A DNA stretch of 38,630 nucleotides, taken from contig NZ_FPAI01000026.1 in assembly GCF_900116255.1 (NCBI RefSeq), positions 1 through 38,630 on the forward strand. The letters run 5' to 3'. Under the pieces are notes generated by a model that was given only the letters and a program-made list of their open reading frames with translations, was not told the DNA's origin and searched no databases. This stretch comes from Halolactibacillus miurensis (GTDB lineage Bacteria > Bacillota > Bacilli > Bacillales > Amphibacillaceae). This document shows positions 23,995-32,751 of the stretch, piece by piece. Every line of letters starts with the position of its first letter. The first letter of the stretch is position 1. Both the position numbers and the translations under genes were made by a program.

Positions 23995-24045
23995 TTGACA
24001 GAACGAGCAATCGCTTGTACACTATAATTAAAGATTACACTTGTA
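23995..24045 (+). promoter_or_regulatory. copY promoter and cop box
   Basis: A -35 TTGACA (23995-24000) with -10 TACACT (24018-24023, 17-bp spacer). An alternative -10, TATAAT, lies at 24023-24028. A cop box TACACTTGTA (24036-24045, consensus TACAnnTGTA) lies over the start region, and the half-site TGTACA precedes at 24017-24022. This is the arrangement of copper-responsive CopY autoregulation. Confidence 0.8.
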
Positions 24046-24063
24046 AACGGAAGTGGTGATACA

Positions 24064-24507
24064 ATGACAATTGAAATGGATAAAGACATTACCAATGCGG
24101 AATGGGAAGTAATGCGCGTCGTCTGGGCCCAAACAGAAGTGCCTTCTCAAGTTATTATCGATGTTTTAACGGATAAACGCGGGTGGAAAGAACCAACGAT
24201 TAAAACATTAATCGGTCGCCTTGTAAAAAAAGGCGCGTTAAAAACAAGAAAAGATGGACGGAAATTTCTTTACTCAACTGATATTAAGGAAGATACGTTG
24301 GTCAATGAAACTCTGGATCAATTTTTTCACAACATTTGTAGTAAAGATATTGGTAAAACGATCGGCGTGTTGATTGACGAGGCGATGTTGAGTCATGATG
24401 ACGTTGCTTTATTAAAAGAAAAACTGATTCAAAAAGAAGCAGTAGCCTATGATACGGTGCCATGTAATTGTATGAAAGGCCAGTGTCAGTGTCATCATCA
24501 CAGATAA
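24064..24507 (+). CDS. copY: Copper-responsive repressor CopY
   Basis: A 147-residue BlaI/MecI-type winged-helix repressor. The N-terminal domain is ITNAEWEVMRVVW through PTIKTLIGRLVKKGAL. The C-terminus has CNCMKGQCQC (C134, C136, C141, C143), the CxCx4CxC metal site by which CopY trades zinc for Cu(I) and leaves DNA. This tells it apart from the BlaI/MecI penicillinase repressors. The cop box in its own promoter supports the call. It is followed by copZ 98 bp downstream. The usual copper ATPase gene copA is not in the window. Confidence 0.92.
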   Translation: MTIEMDKDITNAEWEVMRVVWAQTEVPSQVIIDVLTDKRGWKEPTIKTLIGRLVKKGALKTRKDGRKFLYSTDIKEDTLVNETLDQFFHNICSKDIGKTIGVLIDEAMLSHDDVALLKEKLIQKEAVAYDTVPCNCMKGQCQCHHHR

Positions 24508-24605
24508 CGATTTAACACAAGTGATGATCGTATCATTCAATGGATATAGGGTGAGAGAAGTTAGTATTTCTAATAGAATGAATGAAATCTAAGGAGGAAA
24601 ACAAG

Positions 24606-24818
24606 ATGACAAAAACAATCTTTGAAGTAGCCGGTATGAATTGTATGCACTGTGTAGGTAAAGTAGAATCAGCCCTCACAGATCAAGCAGGTGTAGAGAA
24701 AGTGAAAGTAAACTTAAAAAAAGGTGAAGCTAAAGTGAAATACGACGAATCAGCCGTTACCGCTAATCAGTTAATTGAAAATATTAAAACAGCAGGCTAC
24801 ACCGCCACACCCAAATAA
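24606..24818 (+). CDS. copZ: Copper chaperone CopZ
   Basis: A 70-residue heavy-metal-associated domain with the Cu(I)-binding loop GMNCMHC (C13, C16), full length for CopZ. It shuttles Cu(I) in the cytosol and delivers it to CopY or to a copper ATPase. Start 24606 is fixed by AAGGAGG at 24592-24598. It follows copY and is closed by a strong terminator, so the unit is copYZ only. Confidence 0.93.
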   Translation: MTKTIFEVAGMNCMHCVGKVESALTDQAGVEKVKVNLKKGEAKVKYDESAVTANQLIENIKTAGYTATPK

Positions 24819-24844
24819 GCCAACTGGTTAAATAAAACGATAGA

Positions 24845-24890
24845 AAAATAAGCGAGGCGTTAGGTCACTGACTGACGCCTCGCTTATTTT
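24845..24890. terminator. Bidirectional terminator after copZ
   Basis: A perfect 16-bp stem (24845-24860 with 24875-24890), 14-base loop, A-run on the left and a 7-T run on the right. It serves copZ and the convergent flavodoxin-fold gene. Confidence 0.93.
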
Positions 24891-24925
24891 TTTGTCTTCT
24901 TTTAACCGATAACTCGGCTATAACT

Positions 24926-25549
24926 TTATAACGTATTGCCTTTCGCAGGAATCGGGTGGTCTTTTAACAGCTTAGCAAAATACAAGGTATTATAAACAAG
25001 CATATCGATATGTTTATTCGTAAAGGCATTCTCACTTGCCGCGCCATCCATATAGGATGGGCCTGGTCCTGCCTCTCCGACCCAGTAAGTATCGACGTTT
25101 GGTGGAATGACAAAACCGATATGACTAAGCCCGTAAAGAATGGAAGCGGCGGCATGTTTTGCGCCGTCCTCATTACCGGTAATCACAACACCGCCAACTT
25201 TGTTGTAATAGATTGCTTGGCCTTTGTCGTTTGTATCGCCGCTCGTGCCGTATAACCGTTCAATGGCTTGTGTGGCGAGACTGCTTTTTTCGCCCAGCCA
25301 AAGCGGAGTACCGATTAAGACAATATCAGCTTGCTTTACTCTCTCTAATAGCTGTGGCCACTCATCACCGTCTCCTTCATCTCCGGTGACACCGTAATGG
25401 ATGTCGTAATCGGCTAGGCGTATGCTTTCAGTTTGTGCCCCTTCTTGTTCATAAAGCTTCCGTGCTCTTTCATATAATCCTTGTGTGTGCGACGGTTCTG
25501 AACTATCTTTTAACGAAGCGTTTAGAAACAAAACATGAATGTCTGTCAT
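24926..25549 (-). CDS. NADPH-dependent FMN reductase-like flavodoxin-fold protein
   Basis: A 207-residue flavoprotein of the NADPH-dependent FMN reductase / flavodoxin-like family. FMN-phosphate loop: LFLNASLKDSSEPSHTQGLY (residues 7-26). The isoalloxazine-side loop is GTPLWLGEKSSLATQAIERL, and VVITGNEDGAKHAAASILYG follows. It probably reduces quinones or flavins with NADPH. Start 25549 is preferred because AAAGGAGG is about 10 bases ahead on the minus strand. It is downstream of the MFS gene on the same strand (82-bp gap) and may be co-transcribed with it. Confidence 0.82.
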   Translation of the reverse strand: MTDIHVLFLNASLKDSSEPSHTQGLYERARKLYEQEGAQTESIRLADYDIHYGVTGDEGDGDEWPQLLERVKQADIVLIGTPLWLGEKSSLATQAIERLYGTSGDTNDKGQAIYYNKVGGVVITGNEDGAKHAAASILYGLSHIGFVIPPNVDTYWVGEAGPGPSYMDGAASENAFTNKHIDMLVYNTLYFAKLLKDHPIPAKGNTL

Positions 25550-25631
25550 GTGGACCGTTCCTCCTTTTTGTCTGTCAGTATACATGTTCCACTTAGCAAT
25601 CAGCGTTAAACGTACGATGGTCGTTAACGTA

Positions 25632-26798
25632 TTAAGCTGTTAGCTTTAGTGTCTGGTTGAGTTTTTCAGAGAAAAACAGCATAAACCCAGTTAAGACAAG
25701 TAAGTAGACGGGGAAGAGGCCGATAGTAGACACACTCACGATGAACCCAAAGAGCGGTGGCATAACCGTTGTCCCGAGATAAGCACTGGCCATCTGAATC
25801 CCGATAATACTTTGCGAATAGCGCTTAGGGAAGTTGACCGGTGTTGAATGAATAATCGCTGGATAAATCGGCGCGCACCCGAGACCAATAATGATTAAAC
25901 TGATCATATACATCGAATGTGAACGGTACTCAAACATAAATAGGCTAATACCTAAGAGAATAATCAAGGACCCGTAACGAATCATCCGCTTATCGCCGAC
26001 AACATCAGAGATGAACCCCGCCAGGAACCGGCCTGCTGTAATACCGATAAAAAAGTAAGACGCAAACTGAGCGGCGATATTTGCTGGTACCCCGCGGTGT
26101 TCAACCAAGTAACTACTCGCCCAAAGTCCAGCGGTACTTTCAATCGCGCAGTAACCGAAAAAGGTGATGAGGACAAACTTGACCCCTTTGATCTTTAACG
26201 TGTCTTTAAGGGCGATGGGTTCGTAATGCTCATCAGCTGCTGATACGCGTCTTGATTGTTTCCATAACGGTAAACTCATAAATAAAATAAAAGTTAAACC
26301 GATTTGTAGCAAGGAGACGAAGAAATACCCTTCGGTATACGCTCGCCCGCCAGTTAAAAAATAACTCATAATATATGGACTAACCGACGCCCCCACACCC
26401 CAAAAGCTATGAAGCCAGTTCATATGTCGTGAGGCATAGTGGAGCGCGACATAGTTATTAAGCGCAGCATCAACGGCCCCGGCACCAATCCCATACGGAA
26501 TAGAAAAGACGAGCAACATGATGAATGACTGACTAAAGCTAAATCCAAATAAGGCGACGGCCGTTAACATCACACTCACGAGCGTTACAAGACCGGTACC
26601 GAATTTTTTTGTTAAGCGATCTGAGAGTAAACTAGATACAATCGTTCCGATGGAAATGACAACCGTAATCATACCGGCATAAGAAATAGGCACATCCAGT
26701 GACCGATGCATCACGGGCCAAGCCGAGCCAAGTAGTGAATCAGGGAGACCCAGGCTGATAAACGCTATGTAAATAATGACGAGTAATAATGTGTACAT
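25632..26798 (-). CDS. MFS transporter
   Basis: A 388-residue major facilitator with twelve predicted helices. The A-motif between helices 2 and 3 is seen as SDRLTKKFGTG, and the second-half counterpart as AGFISDVVGDKRM. Helix 1 has LGLPDSLLGSAWP, a pattern of the FucP/FPE-like group and of several uncharacterised Bacillota transporters. The substrate cannot be predicted. ATG at 26798, ribosome site AAGGAGT. First gene of a possible unit with the flavodoxin-fold gene. Confidence 0.82.
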   Translation of the reverse strand: MYTLLLVIIYIAFISLGLPDSLLGSAWPVMHRSLDVPISYAGMITVVISIGTIVSSLLSDRLTKKFGTGLVTLVSVMLTAVALFGFSFSQSFIMLLVFSIPYGIGAGAVDAALNNYVALHYASRHMNWLHSFWGVGASVSPYIMSYFLTGGRAYTEGYFFVSLLQIGLTFILFMSLPLWKQSRRVSAADEHYEPIALKDTLKIKGVKFVLITFFGYCAIESTAGLWASSYLVEHRGVPANIAAQFASYFFIGITAGRFLAGFISDVVGDKRMIRYGSLIILLGISLFMFEYRSHSMYMISLIIIGLGCAPIYPAIIHSTPVNFPKRYSQSIIGIQMASAYLGTTVMPPLFGFIVSVSTIGLFPVYLLVLTGFMLFFSEKLNQTLKLTA

Positions 26799-26902
26799 AA
26801 GTGACTCCTTTAGTTGTTAAATAGTTTCAATGCTTCTCATTATTGTAAGCGATTAAATAAGAAAAAGCTAAGAAAATGACTGATTTGATTTAGGTTGATT
26901 GT

Positions 26903-26923
26903 GTTATAGGGTCACGCTATAAC
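26903..26923. promoter_or_regulatory. MET-box-like LysR operator upstream of metE
   Basis: The inverted repeat GTGTTATAG-N7-CTATAACAC spans 26901-26925. Its inner GTTATAG-N7-CTATAAC has the same arms and spacing as the dyad at 8431-8451 and contains the MET-box pattern TATAG-N7-CTATA. There is no T-run. It lies 83 bp before the metE start. Confidence 0.7.
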
Positions 26924-27005
26924 ACACTATCGAAAATAACCATTACTTACCAAGCGTCTGGGCGTGCTATAGTAACGTTAACTTAATTAGAGGAGGCGTT
27001 TTAAT

Positions 27006-29291
27006 ATGAAAAGTGCGATTATTGGTTACCCGCGTATCGGTACAAACCGTGAGTTGAAATTTCAGACCGAGGCTTATTTTAGAAAAGAGAAAACAGCGGA
27101 GGAATTAAAACAAGTAGGAAAGGACTTACGACAAAAACATTGGGAAAAAGAGCGAGATGCAAAGGTCGATTATATCCCGTCAAATGACTTTTCTTTTTAC
27201 GACCAAGTCCTTGATACTGCGGTCCTGTTAAATGCAATTCCAAAACGTTATCGTGCACTGAACTTATCACCGCTTGATGTCATGTTTGCGATGGCAAGAG
27301 GTTATCAACAAGGGGATAAGGATGTCCATGCCTTACCGATGAAAAAATGGTTTAACACGAACTACCATTATCTTGTTCCTGAGTTATCAGACCCTGAACA
27401 GATAAAACTCGTCGGCACTAAACCATTCGATGAATACAAAGAAGCAAAAGTACTTGGAATTGAAACAAAACCCGTCCTCATTGGCCCGTTTACTTTCTTA
27501 CAGCTGGCGAGTTATCAGGAAGGGTTGAACAAAGACGCATTTGTTCAACCGCTGATAAAAGCTTATCAACAACTGCTGCATCAATTTGATACATTAGGAA
27601 CAGAATGGATTCAAATCGATGAACCTGCATTGGTCTATGATTTAACAGAAGAAGACCAAAAGCTATTTACTCGATTATATGAAGAGATTTTACGTCATAA
27701 ACAACACGTCAACGTCCAGATTCAAACGTACTTTGGTGATGTGCGTGATGTGTATCAAACATTACAATCTTTACCGTTTGACGCGATCGGTCTTGACGTC
27801 ATTGAAGGTGTCTATAATATAGAACTTATTAAAACGTATGGTTTTGATCAATCAAAAGTTCTTTTTTTAGGCCTTGTTAATGGGAAGAATATTTGGCGCA
27901 ACAATTATCAGCAATCACTAGAGATCATCAACCAAATCAAGCCACACGTTGGTGAGATTGTCTTATCGTCATCATCGTCACTACTTCATGTGCCGTATAC
28001 AGTGAAAAGCGAGAGACATTTATCGGCTGAGCATGTGCGACATTTTAGTTTTGCGGAAGAAAAGCTGACGGAATTACATGAATTAAGTCAGTTAGTAGAC
28101 GTAACGGATGTTGCCGCTGATGAGTATTTTATAAATAATCAACAATTATTTGAAAACGCACGAACAGAAGTCGACCAACATGTAAGAGAACGCGTGGCGC
28201 GTTTAACGGATCGAGACTTTGAGCGCTCGCCGTCACTGCATGAGCGAAAGAAACGCCAACAAGAACGGCTAAAGTTACCCCTTCTCCCAACAACGACAAT
28301 CGGGTCGTTTCCGCAAACGGCTGATGTGAAAGACAATCGACGTGCCTTTAAGGCAGGAGAAAAAACAGCCGACGCCTATCACCGTTTTAATAAAGATAAA
28401 GTAAAGGCGTGTATCAAATGGCAAGAAGCGCTAGGACTCGATGTGTTGGTGCACGGAGAATATGAACGCAATGATATGGTCGAGTATTTTGGGGAGCAAC
28501 TAAATGGCTTTATTTTCACTTCACATGCGTGGGTACAGTCTTACGGCACGCGTTGTGTGAAACCACCGATTGTATGGGGCGATGTGTCAAGACGTGCGCC
28601 GATGACTGTTGATTATGCGACGTATGCTCAAAGCCTTACGCATCGTCCCGTTAAAGGGATGTTGACAGGGCCAATCACGATTTTGAATTGGTCGTTCCCG
28701 CGTGAGGACTTACCGGTTAAAGCGACAGTCGCTCAAATCGCCTTAGCTATTCGTGAGGAAGTATTAGATTTAGAAGAAGCCGGTATCGGTATTATTCAAA
28801 TCGATGAAGCGGCGTTACGTGAAAAATTACCGCTAAGACAAACCGATTGGCATGCGAAGTACTTAGACTGGGCCATTCCGCTCTTTAGATTGACCCATGC
28901 GAAAGTCAAACCGGAGACACAAATCCATACCCATATGTGCTATAGTGCGTTCACCGATATTATTCACGATATAGATGCGATGGATGCGGATGTCATCACC
29001 TTTGAGTCCTCGCGTTCGAACTTAGAGCTACTTCAAACCCTTAAAGCCGTTGATTTTAAGATGGCAGTCGGACCAGGTGTGTATGATATCCACTCACCAC
29101 GTATCCCATCAGTACCTGAGCTAAAAACGACCATCGAATACATTCTGTCTGTTTTACCGATTGAAAATGTTTGGATCAATCCAGATTGTGGTTTGAAAAC
29201 GCGGAAAGAAGCAGAAGTCGATCAAAGCCTCAAACATTTAGTATCTGCCACTCGGACGGTAAAAGAGGCGATTGTTTATGAAAACGTCTGA
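27006..29291 (+). CDS. metE: Cobalamin-independent methionine synthase
   Basis: A 761-residue cytosolic enzyme that transfers the methyl group from 5-methyltetrahydropteroyl-polyglutamate to homocysteine. Both barrels are complete. The N-terminal signature is GYPRIGTNRELKF, and the C-terminal catalytic barrel has zinc ligands H643 and C645 (IHTHMCYS), E667 (VITFESS) and C728 (NPDCGLKTR), close in number to E. coli MetE (641, 643, 665, 726). ATG with AGAGGAGG. It overlaps metF by 14 bp and has a MET-box-like operator upstream, so the pair makes the methyl donor and uses it. Sequence undamaged. Confidence 0.96.
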   Translation: MKSAIIGYPRIGTNRELKFQTEAYFRKEKTAEELKQVGKDLRQKHWEKERDAKVDYIPSNDFSFYDQVLDTAVLLNAIPKRYRALNLSPLDVMFAMARGYQQGDKDVHALPMKKWFNTNYHYLVPELSDPEQIKLVGTKPFDEYKEAKVLGIETKPVLIGPFTFLQLASYQEGLNKDAFVQPLIKAYQQLLHQFDTLGTEWIQIDEPALVYDLTEEDQKLFTRLYEEILRHKQHVNVQIQTYFGDVRDVYQTLQSLPFDAIGLDVIEGVYNIELIKTYGFDQSKVLFLGLVNGKNIWRNNYQQSLEIINQIKPHVGEIVLSSSSSLLHVPYTVKSERHLSAEHVRHFSFAEEKLTELHELSQLVDVTDVAADEYFINNQQLFENARTEVDQHVRERVARLTDRDFERSPSLHERKKRQQERLKLPLLPTTTIGSFPQTADVKDNRRAFKAGEKTADAYHRFNKDKVKACIKWQEALGLDVLVHGEYERNDMVEYFGEQLNGFIFTSHAWVQSYGTRCVKPPIVWGDVSRRAPMTVDYATYAQSLTHRPVKGMLTGPITILNWSFPREDLPVKATVAQIALAIREEVLDLEEAGIGIIQIDEAALREKLPLRQTDWHAKYLDWAIPLFRLTHAKVKPETQIHTHMCYSAFTDIIHDIDAMDADVITFESSRSNLELLQTLKAVDFKMAVGPGVYDIHSPRIPSVPELKTTIEYILSVLPIENVWINPDCGLKTRKEAEVDQSLKHLVSATRTVKEAIVYENV

Positions 29292-30144
29292 GCTATTTCA
29301 GCATAAAAAGGTGTTATCTTTTGAAATTTTTCCACCTAAACAGACGGAAAATTTAGCGGCTATTTATCAAACGGTCAATGCCTTAAAAGAACTGGCGCCG
29401 GACTTCATTAGTGTCACCTTCGGCGCCCTTGGCACAAAGAATAACCAGCGCACGTTAGATATTGCCTCAACGGTAAAACACACGTATGGCGTGGAAAGTG
29501 TGGCGCACTTACCTTCTAGTCAATTCACAAAAAGAGACGTGCAAGCCTTGCTCACCCGTTTTAAACAATTAGGGATTGATAATATTCTTGCTTTACGTGG
29601 AGATGACATCACAGAGCACAAAGAGAAAAAAGATTTTCATTATGCGAGTGATCTCATCGAATATATTAAATCGGAAGGTGACTTTAACATCATTGGCGCC
29701 TGTTATCCAGAAGGCCATATTGAATCTGTGTCTATACTTGATGATGTTCGGCATTTAAAAGAAAAAGTCGACAGCGGCTGTGATCAACTGATTTCGCAAT
29801 TGTTTTTTGATAATGATTACTTCTACACCTTCAAGGAACGCACCGAACTGATTGGGATCGATGTGCCGATTCAAGCGGGCATTATGCCAGTTGTGAATAA
29901 ACGCCAAATCGAAAAAATGGTTAAAATGTGTGGGGTTAACGTACCGAAAAAATTCCTGAAAATGATGGAGCGTTATGAATATCATCCAGAAGCGATGCGT
30001 GATGCGGGGATTGCTTATGCGATTGATCAGATTGTTGATTTGATTACTCAAGGGGCAGATGGTATTCACCTTTATACGATGAATAACCCCTATATTGCCC
30101 ATAGAATTTATCAAGCGGTCAATCAATTGTTGATTGCATCATAA
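29278..30144 (+). CDS. metF: Methylenetetrahydrofolate reductase
   Basis: A 288-residue FAD enzyme that reduces 5,10-methylene- to 5-methyl-tetrahydrofolate, the methyl donor for MetE. Signatures are SFEIFPPKQ with the folate-binding Glu near the N-terminus, FISVTFGALG, ILALRGDDI, and QLFFDNDYFYTF with PIQAGIMPV. Length fits the bacterial MetF family. The start is ATG 29278 inside the last codons of metE (ribosome site AAGAGG), so translation is coupled. A terminator follows directly. Confidence 0.94.
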   Translation: MKTSELFQHKKVLSFEIFPPKQTENLAAIYQTVNALKELAPDFISVTFGALGTKNNQRTLDIASTVKHTYGVESVAHLPSSQFTKRDVQALLTRFKQLGIDNILALRGDDITEHKEKKDFHYASDLIEYIKSEGDFNIIGACYPEGHIESVSILDDVRHLKEKVDSGCDQLISQLFFDNDYFYTFKERTELIGIDVPIQAGIMPVVNKRQIEKMVKMCGVNVPKKFLKMMERYEYHPEAMRDAGIAYAIDQIVDLITQGADGIHLYTMNNPYIAHRIYQAVNQLLIAS

Positions 30145-30170
30145 AGAGAGGTCTGCCTCTCTTTTTTTTT
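30144..30170 (+). terminator. metEF terminator
   Basis: A 7-bp stem AGAGAGG / CCTCTCT (30145-30151 with 30156-30162) with a 4-base loop, followed by a run of nine or more T. Confidence 0.9.
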
Positions 30171-30219
30171 GATGGAGTAAAAGTTGTATTTAAAATATGG
30201 GGCTTTTAATTTTATTAAT

Positions 30220-30353
30220 TTTTGTACGTACCTTTTAATTTATTGATTATTTTAATTTTATTTTAACAATAACTTAATGATAAATCCTTATTTTATAAGC
30301 AATTAATTTTAAAAAGTATATGTCTTTTATAATTTTAACTTGGACTTACAAGT
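30220..30353 (+). promoter_or_regulatory. Two AraR-like operators upstream of the kinase gene
   Basis: Site 1 (30220-30235) holds TTTGTACGTAC, a perfect core of the Bacillus AraR box ATTTGTACGTACAAAT with a diverged right edge (12/16). Site 2 (30338-30353) contains ACTTGGACTTACAAGT (12/16) and overlaps the -35 box of the promoter below. The 322 bp between metF and the kinase hold no gene and are otherwise AT-rich. Confidence 0.5.
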
Positions 30354-30368
30354 TAATCATGGTATGAT
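30340..30368 (+). promoter_or_regulatory. Kinase gene promoter
   Basis: -35 TTGGAC (30340-30345) and -10 TATGAT (30363-30368) with a 17-bp spacer. The -35 lies inside AraR-like site 2, as expected for repression. Confidence 0.6.
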
Positions 30369-30466
30369 TTAATAAGAGAATCATAAGGTCAACTTATAAG
30401 AATAGGTGTATTTATGTAAACGTTATCTTTTAAGTCTAAAATGATTAAGTCAATGGAGGGTTTATG

Positions 30467-32062
30467 ATGTATGATATGAAACAAATGATTGAACAAGGCC
30501 AAACAGTCTTAGGGATTGAGCTCGGATCTACGCGTATTAAAGCGGTACTCATTGCGGAGAATAACCAGCCGATTGCCAGTGGTGCATTCGATTGGGAAAA
30601 TCAATTGGTAGAGGGTTACTGGACATATAGTGAACAATCGATTTGGGAAGGGCTTAAACAAGCGTATCTGAAGTTGAAAGAAGATGTTCAAAATCAGTAT
30701 GGTGTCACGCTTAAAAAAATTGGTGCGTTAGGATTCAGTGCCATGATGCACGGCTATATTGCGCTAGATAAAGAAGGTAACTGGTTAGTACCGTTTCGGA
30801 CGTGGCGAAATAATCGTCAAGAAGAAGCAGCCAGTGCGTTAACGGAAGCGTTTAACTATCAAATTCCACAGCGCTGGACGATTGCGCATTTATATCAAGC
30901 AATCTTAAACGGGGAATCACACGTGAAAGATATTCATACGTTAACGACGTTAGCGGGTTATGTGCACGAGAAGTTAACCGGTGAAAAGATTTTAGGTGTT
31001 GGTGAGGCGTCAGGTGTTTTCCCAATCGATTTAGAAACAAAGTCATACCAACAAAAAATGGTGGATACATTTGAAAAGCTTGCGAGCGATAGAGGTGTAG
31101 TGATCGATTTACGCGCGATTTTACCTGAAGTAAAAGTGGCAGGTGAATCAGCAGGGGCGTTAACGGAAGCGGGTTGTTTATTACTTGATCCATCGGGTGA
31201 CTTAACAAGCGGCTCATTACTTTGTCCACCAGAAGGTGATGCGGGTACGGGCATGGTGGCGACAAACAGTGTCAAGGTGAGAACAGGTAACGTCTCAGCA
31301 GGTACGTCTGTGTTTGCGATGGTGGTGTTAGAAAAAGAATTATCAAAAGTCTATACGGAAATTGATTTAGTCACCACACCAACTGGAAATCTCGTGGCGA
31401 TGGCGCACTCAAATAACTGTACGTCTGACTTAAACGCTTGGGTGAACTTGTTTAAAGAATTCCAAGAGACAATGGGGATGGCTGTTGATATGGATACGTT
31501 ATATCAAACGCTATATGAAGCAGCACTTTCAGGTGATAAAGATGGTGGCGGTCTACTCAGTTACGGCTACCTATCGGGTGAACATATGACACACTTCGAA
31601 GAAGGGCGCCCTCTCTTTGTCCGTGGTACCGATGCGAAGTTTAACTTAAGTAACTTTATGCGTACCCACCTCTATTCATCGCTTGGAGCGATGAAGATTG
31701 GTATGGATCTCTTACTAAAAGAAGAACACGTCGCGCTTGATGAGATGCTTGGTCATGGTGGCTTATTTAAAACAAAGGGCGTGGGCCAATCGATGATGGC
31801 CGCAGCTTTAAATACACCCGTCTCCGTAATGGAAACAGCTGGTGAAGGTGGAGCTTGGGGGATTGCGGTACTTGCCTCCTTTATGCTTCAAAAAGAAGAA
31901 GGGCAAACATTGGATCACTTCCTCAATGTCCATGTCTTTAATCAAGCGGAAGCGGACACGATTCATCCAAACCAAGACGATGTTTTAGGGTTTGAACAGT
32001 TTATGACGCGATATAAACAAGGTTTACCGATTGAACGGGCAGCCGTTGATCATCTTAAATAA
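30467..32062 (+). CDS. araB: FGGY carbohydrate kinase, probable ribulokinase
   Basis: A 531-residue sugar kinase of the FGGY family. The N-terminal ATP-phosphate motif is [13 protein letters not shown] (about residues 17-29), the sugar-binding GFSAMMHGY and [12 protein letters not shown] follow, and the C-terminal domain has the glycine loop [20 protein letters not shown]. The combination [20 protein letters not shown] and [15 protein letters not shown] matches lactobacillar AraB. AraR-like operators upstream point the same way, so L-ribulose phosphorylation is likely; xylulose cannot be ruled out. The ATG at 30467 stands 7 bases after GGAGGG, and ATG 30464 is also possible. Neither araA nor araD is adjacent. 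Confidence 0.75.
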   Translation: MYDMKQMIEQGQTVLGIELGSTRIKAVLIAENNQPIASGAFDWENQLVEGYWTYSEQSIWEGLKQAYLKLKEDVQNQYGVTLKKIGALGFSAMMHGYIALDKEGNWLVPFRTWRNNRQEEAASALTEAFNYQIPQRWTIAHLYQAILNGESHVKDIHTLTTLAGYVHEKLTGEKILGVGEASGVFPIDLETKSYQQKMVDTFEKLASDRGVVIDLRAILPEVKVAGESAGALTEAGCLLLDPSGDLTSGSLLCPPEGDAGTGMVATNSVKVRTGNVSAGTSVFAMVVLEKELSKVYTEIDLVTTPTGNLVAMAHSNNCTSDLNAWVNLFKEFQETMGMAVDMDTLYQTLYEAALSGDKDGGGLLSYGYLSGEHMTHFEEGRPLFVRGTDAKFNLSNFMRTHLYSSLGAMKIGMDLLLKEEHVALDEMLGHGGLFKTKGVGQSMMAAALNTPVSVMETAGEGGAWGIAVLASFMLQKEEGQTLDHFLNVHVFNQAEADTIHPNQDDVLGFEQFMTRYKQGLPIERAAVDHLK

Positions 32063-32075
32063 TACACGTTTCTTT

Positions 32076-32113
32076 AGACAGATCAGCTGTTATAGTGATC
32101 TGTCTGTTTTTTT
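32076..32113 (+). terminator. Terminator after the kinase gene
   Basis: A perfect 10-bp stem AGACAGATCA / TGATCTGTCT (32076-32085 with 32096-32105), 10-base loop, then G and seven T. Confidence 0.92.
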
Positions 32114-32187
32114 CGCTTTAAGTTAGGCACGGCTTACCTTATTGGCGCATACGTTAGAGGTAGCAAGAGAAAAAGAGGAGGTTTTAT

Positions 32188-32589
32188 ATGTATCCGTTTA
32201 ATCGCTTCCCGCGCCAAAATGCTGTCCCTTATGTGACGAATATTGAAACGCTCACTAAGCAAAACAATGCTTATCGGCGAGTCATCTGGACAGGGGATGA
32301 GTTACAGCTCGTCGTCATGAGCATCCCACCTATGGGTGATATTCCGGTAGAACGACATGAGGCAGAAGACCAATTTATTCGAGTAGAACAGGGCCGGGCT
32401 TGGGCTATCGTTGGGCCAAATGAGCAACAGTTAAATCAACAATGGATGCTAGAAGAAGATGACGTCTTACTGATCCCAAAAGGCTATGCCCATTACATTA
32501 AGAACTTAAATAATACCCCGCTTAAACTCTATACCCTTTATGCACCGCCACACCATCCACCGCAGTTAATCCAACAACAGCCAGAGTGA
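32188..32589 (+). CDS. Small cupin-domain protein
   Basis: A 133-residue single-domain cupin. Cupin motif 1 is partly visible in IPVERHEAEDQFIRVEQGRAW with metal-ligand-like H57 and E61, and motif 2 in LIPKGYAHYIKNLNNTPLKL with a His. Members bind a metal and a small sugar or acid, and some are isomerases or sensors. No partner is clear: it lies between the kinase and the beta-galactosidase as its own unit (terminators on both sides). Ribosome site AGAGGAGG. Reaction unknown. Confidence 0.78.
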   Translation: MYPFNRFPRQNAVPYVTNIETLTKQNNAYRRVIWTGDELQLVVMSIPPMGDIPVERHEAEDQFIRVEQGRAWAIVGPNEQQLNQQWMLEEDDVLLIPKGYAHYIKNLNNTPLKLYTLYAPPHHPPQLIQQQPE

Positions 32590-32598
32590 GTCACTGTG

Positions 32599-32629
32599 CG
32601 CAACGAGACAATGGTCTTGTTGCGTTTTT
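32599..32629 (+). terminator. Terminator after the cupin gene
   Basis: An 11-bp stem CGCAACGAGAC / GTCTTGTTGCG with one wobble pair (32599-32609 with 32614-32624), then five T. Confidence 0.8.
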
Positions 32630-32677
32630 AACGTCATTAAAACAGGGTGTTTTTACACTACTTTATCTGGTTTTTCA

Positions 32678-32691
32678 TGTGAGCGCTTTCT
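32678..32691 (+). promoter_or_regulatory. CcpA catabolite-responsive element (cre)
   Basis: TGTGAGCGCTTTCT matches the cre consensus TGWNANCGNTNWCA at 13 of 14 positions. It lies about 60 bp before the beta-galactosidase start, where CcpA-HPr(Ser-P) would repress the gene during growth on preferred sugars. Confidence 0.65.
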
Positions 32692-32751
32692 GATAAAGTT
32701 AGAGTGATGATGTATGACAATAAAACATTGAGAGAAAGGATAAACAATAAA

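Noticed and set aside
26799-27005. SAM or T-box riboswitch before metE
   Set aside because: The leader is only about 200 bp with no S-box core, no T-box sequence and no terminator/antiterminator pair; the visible structure is the short dyad.
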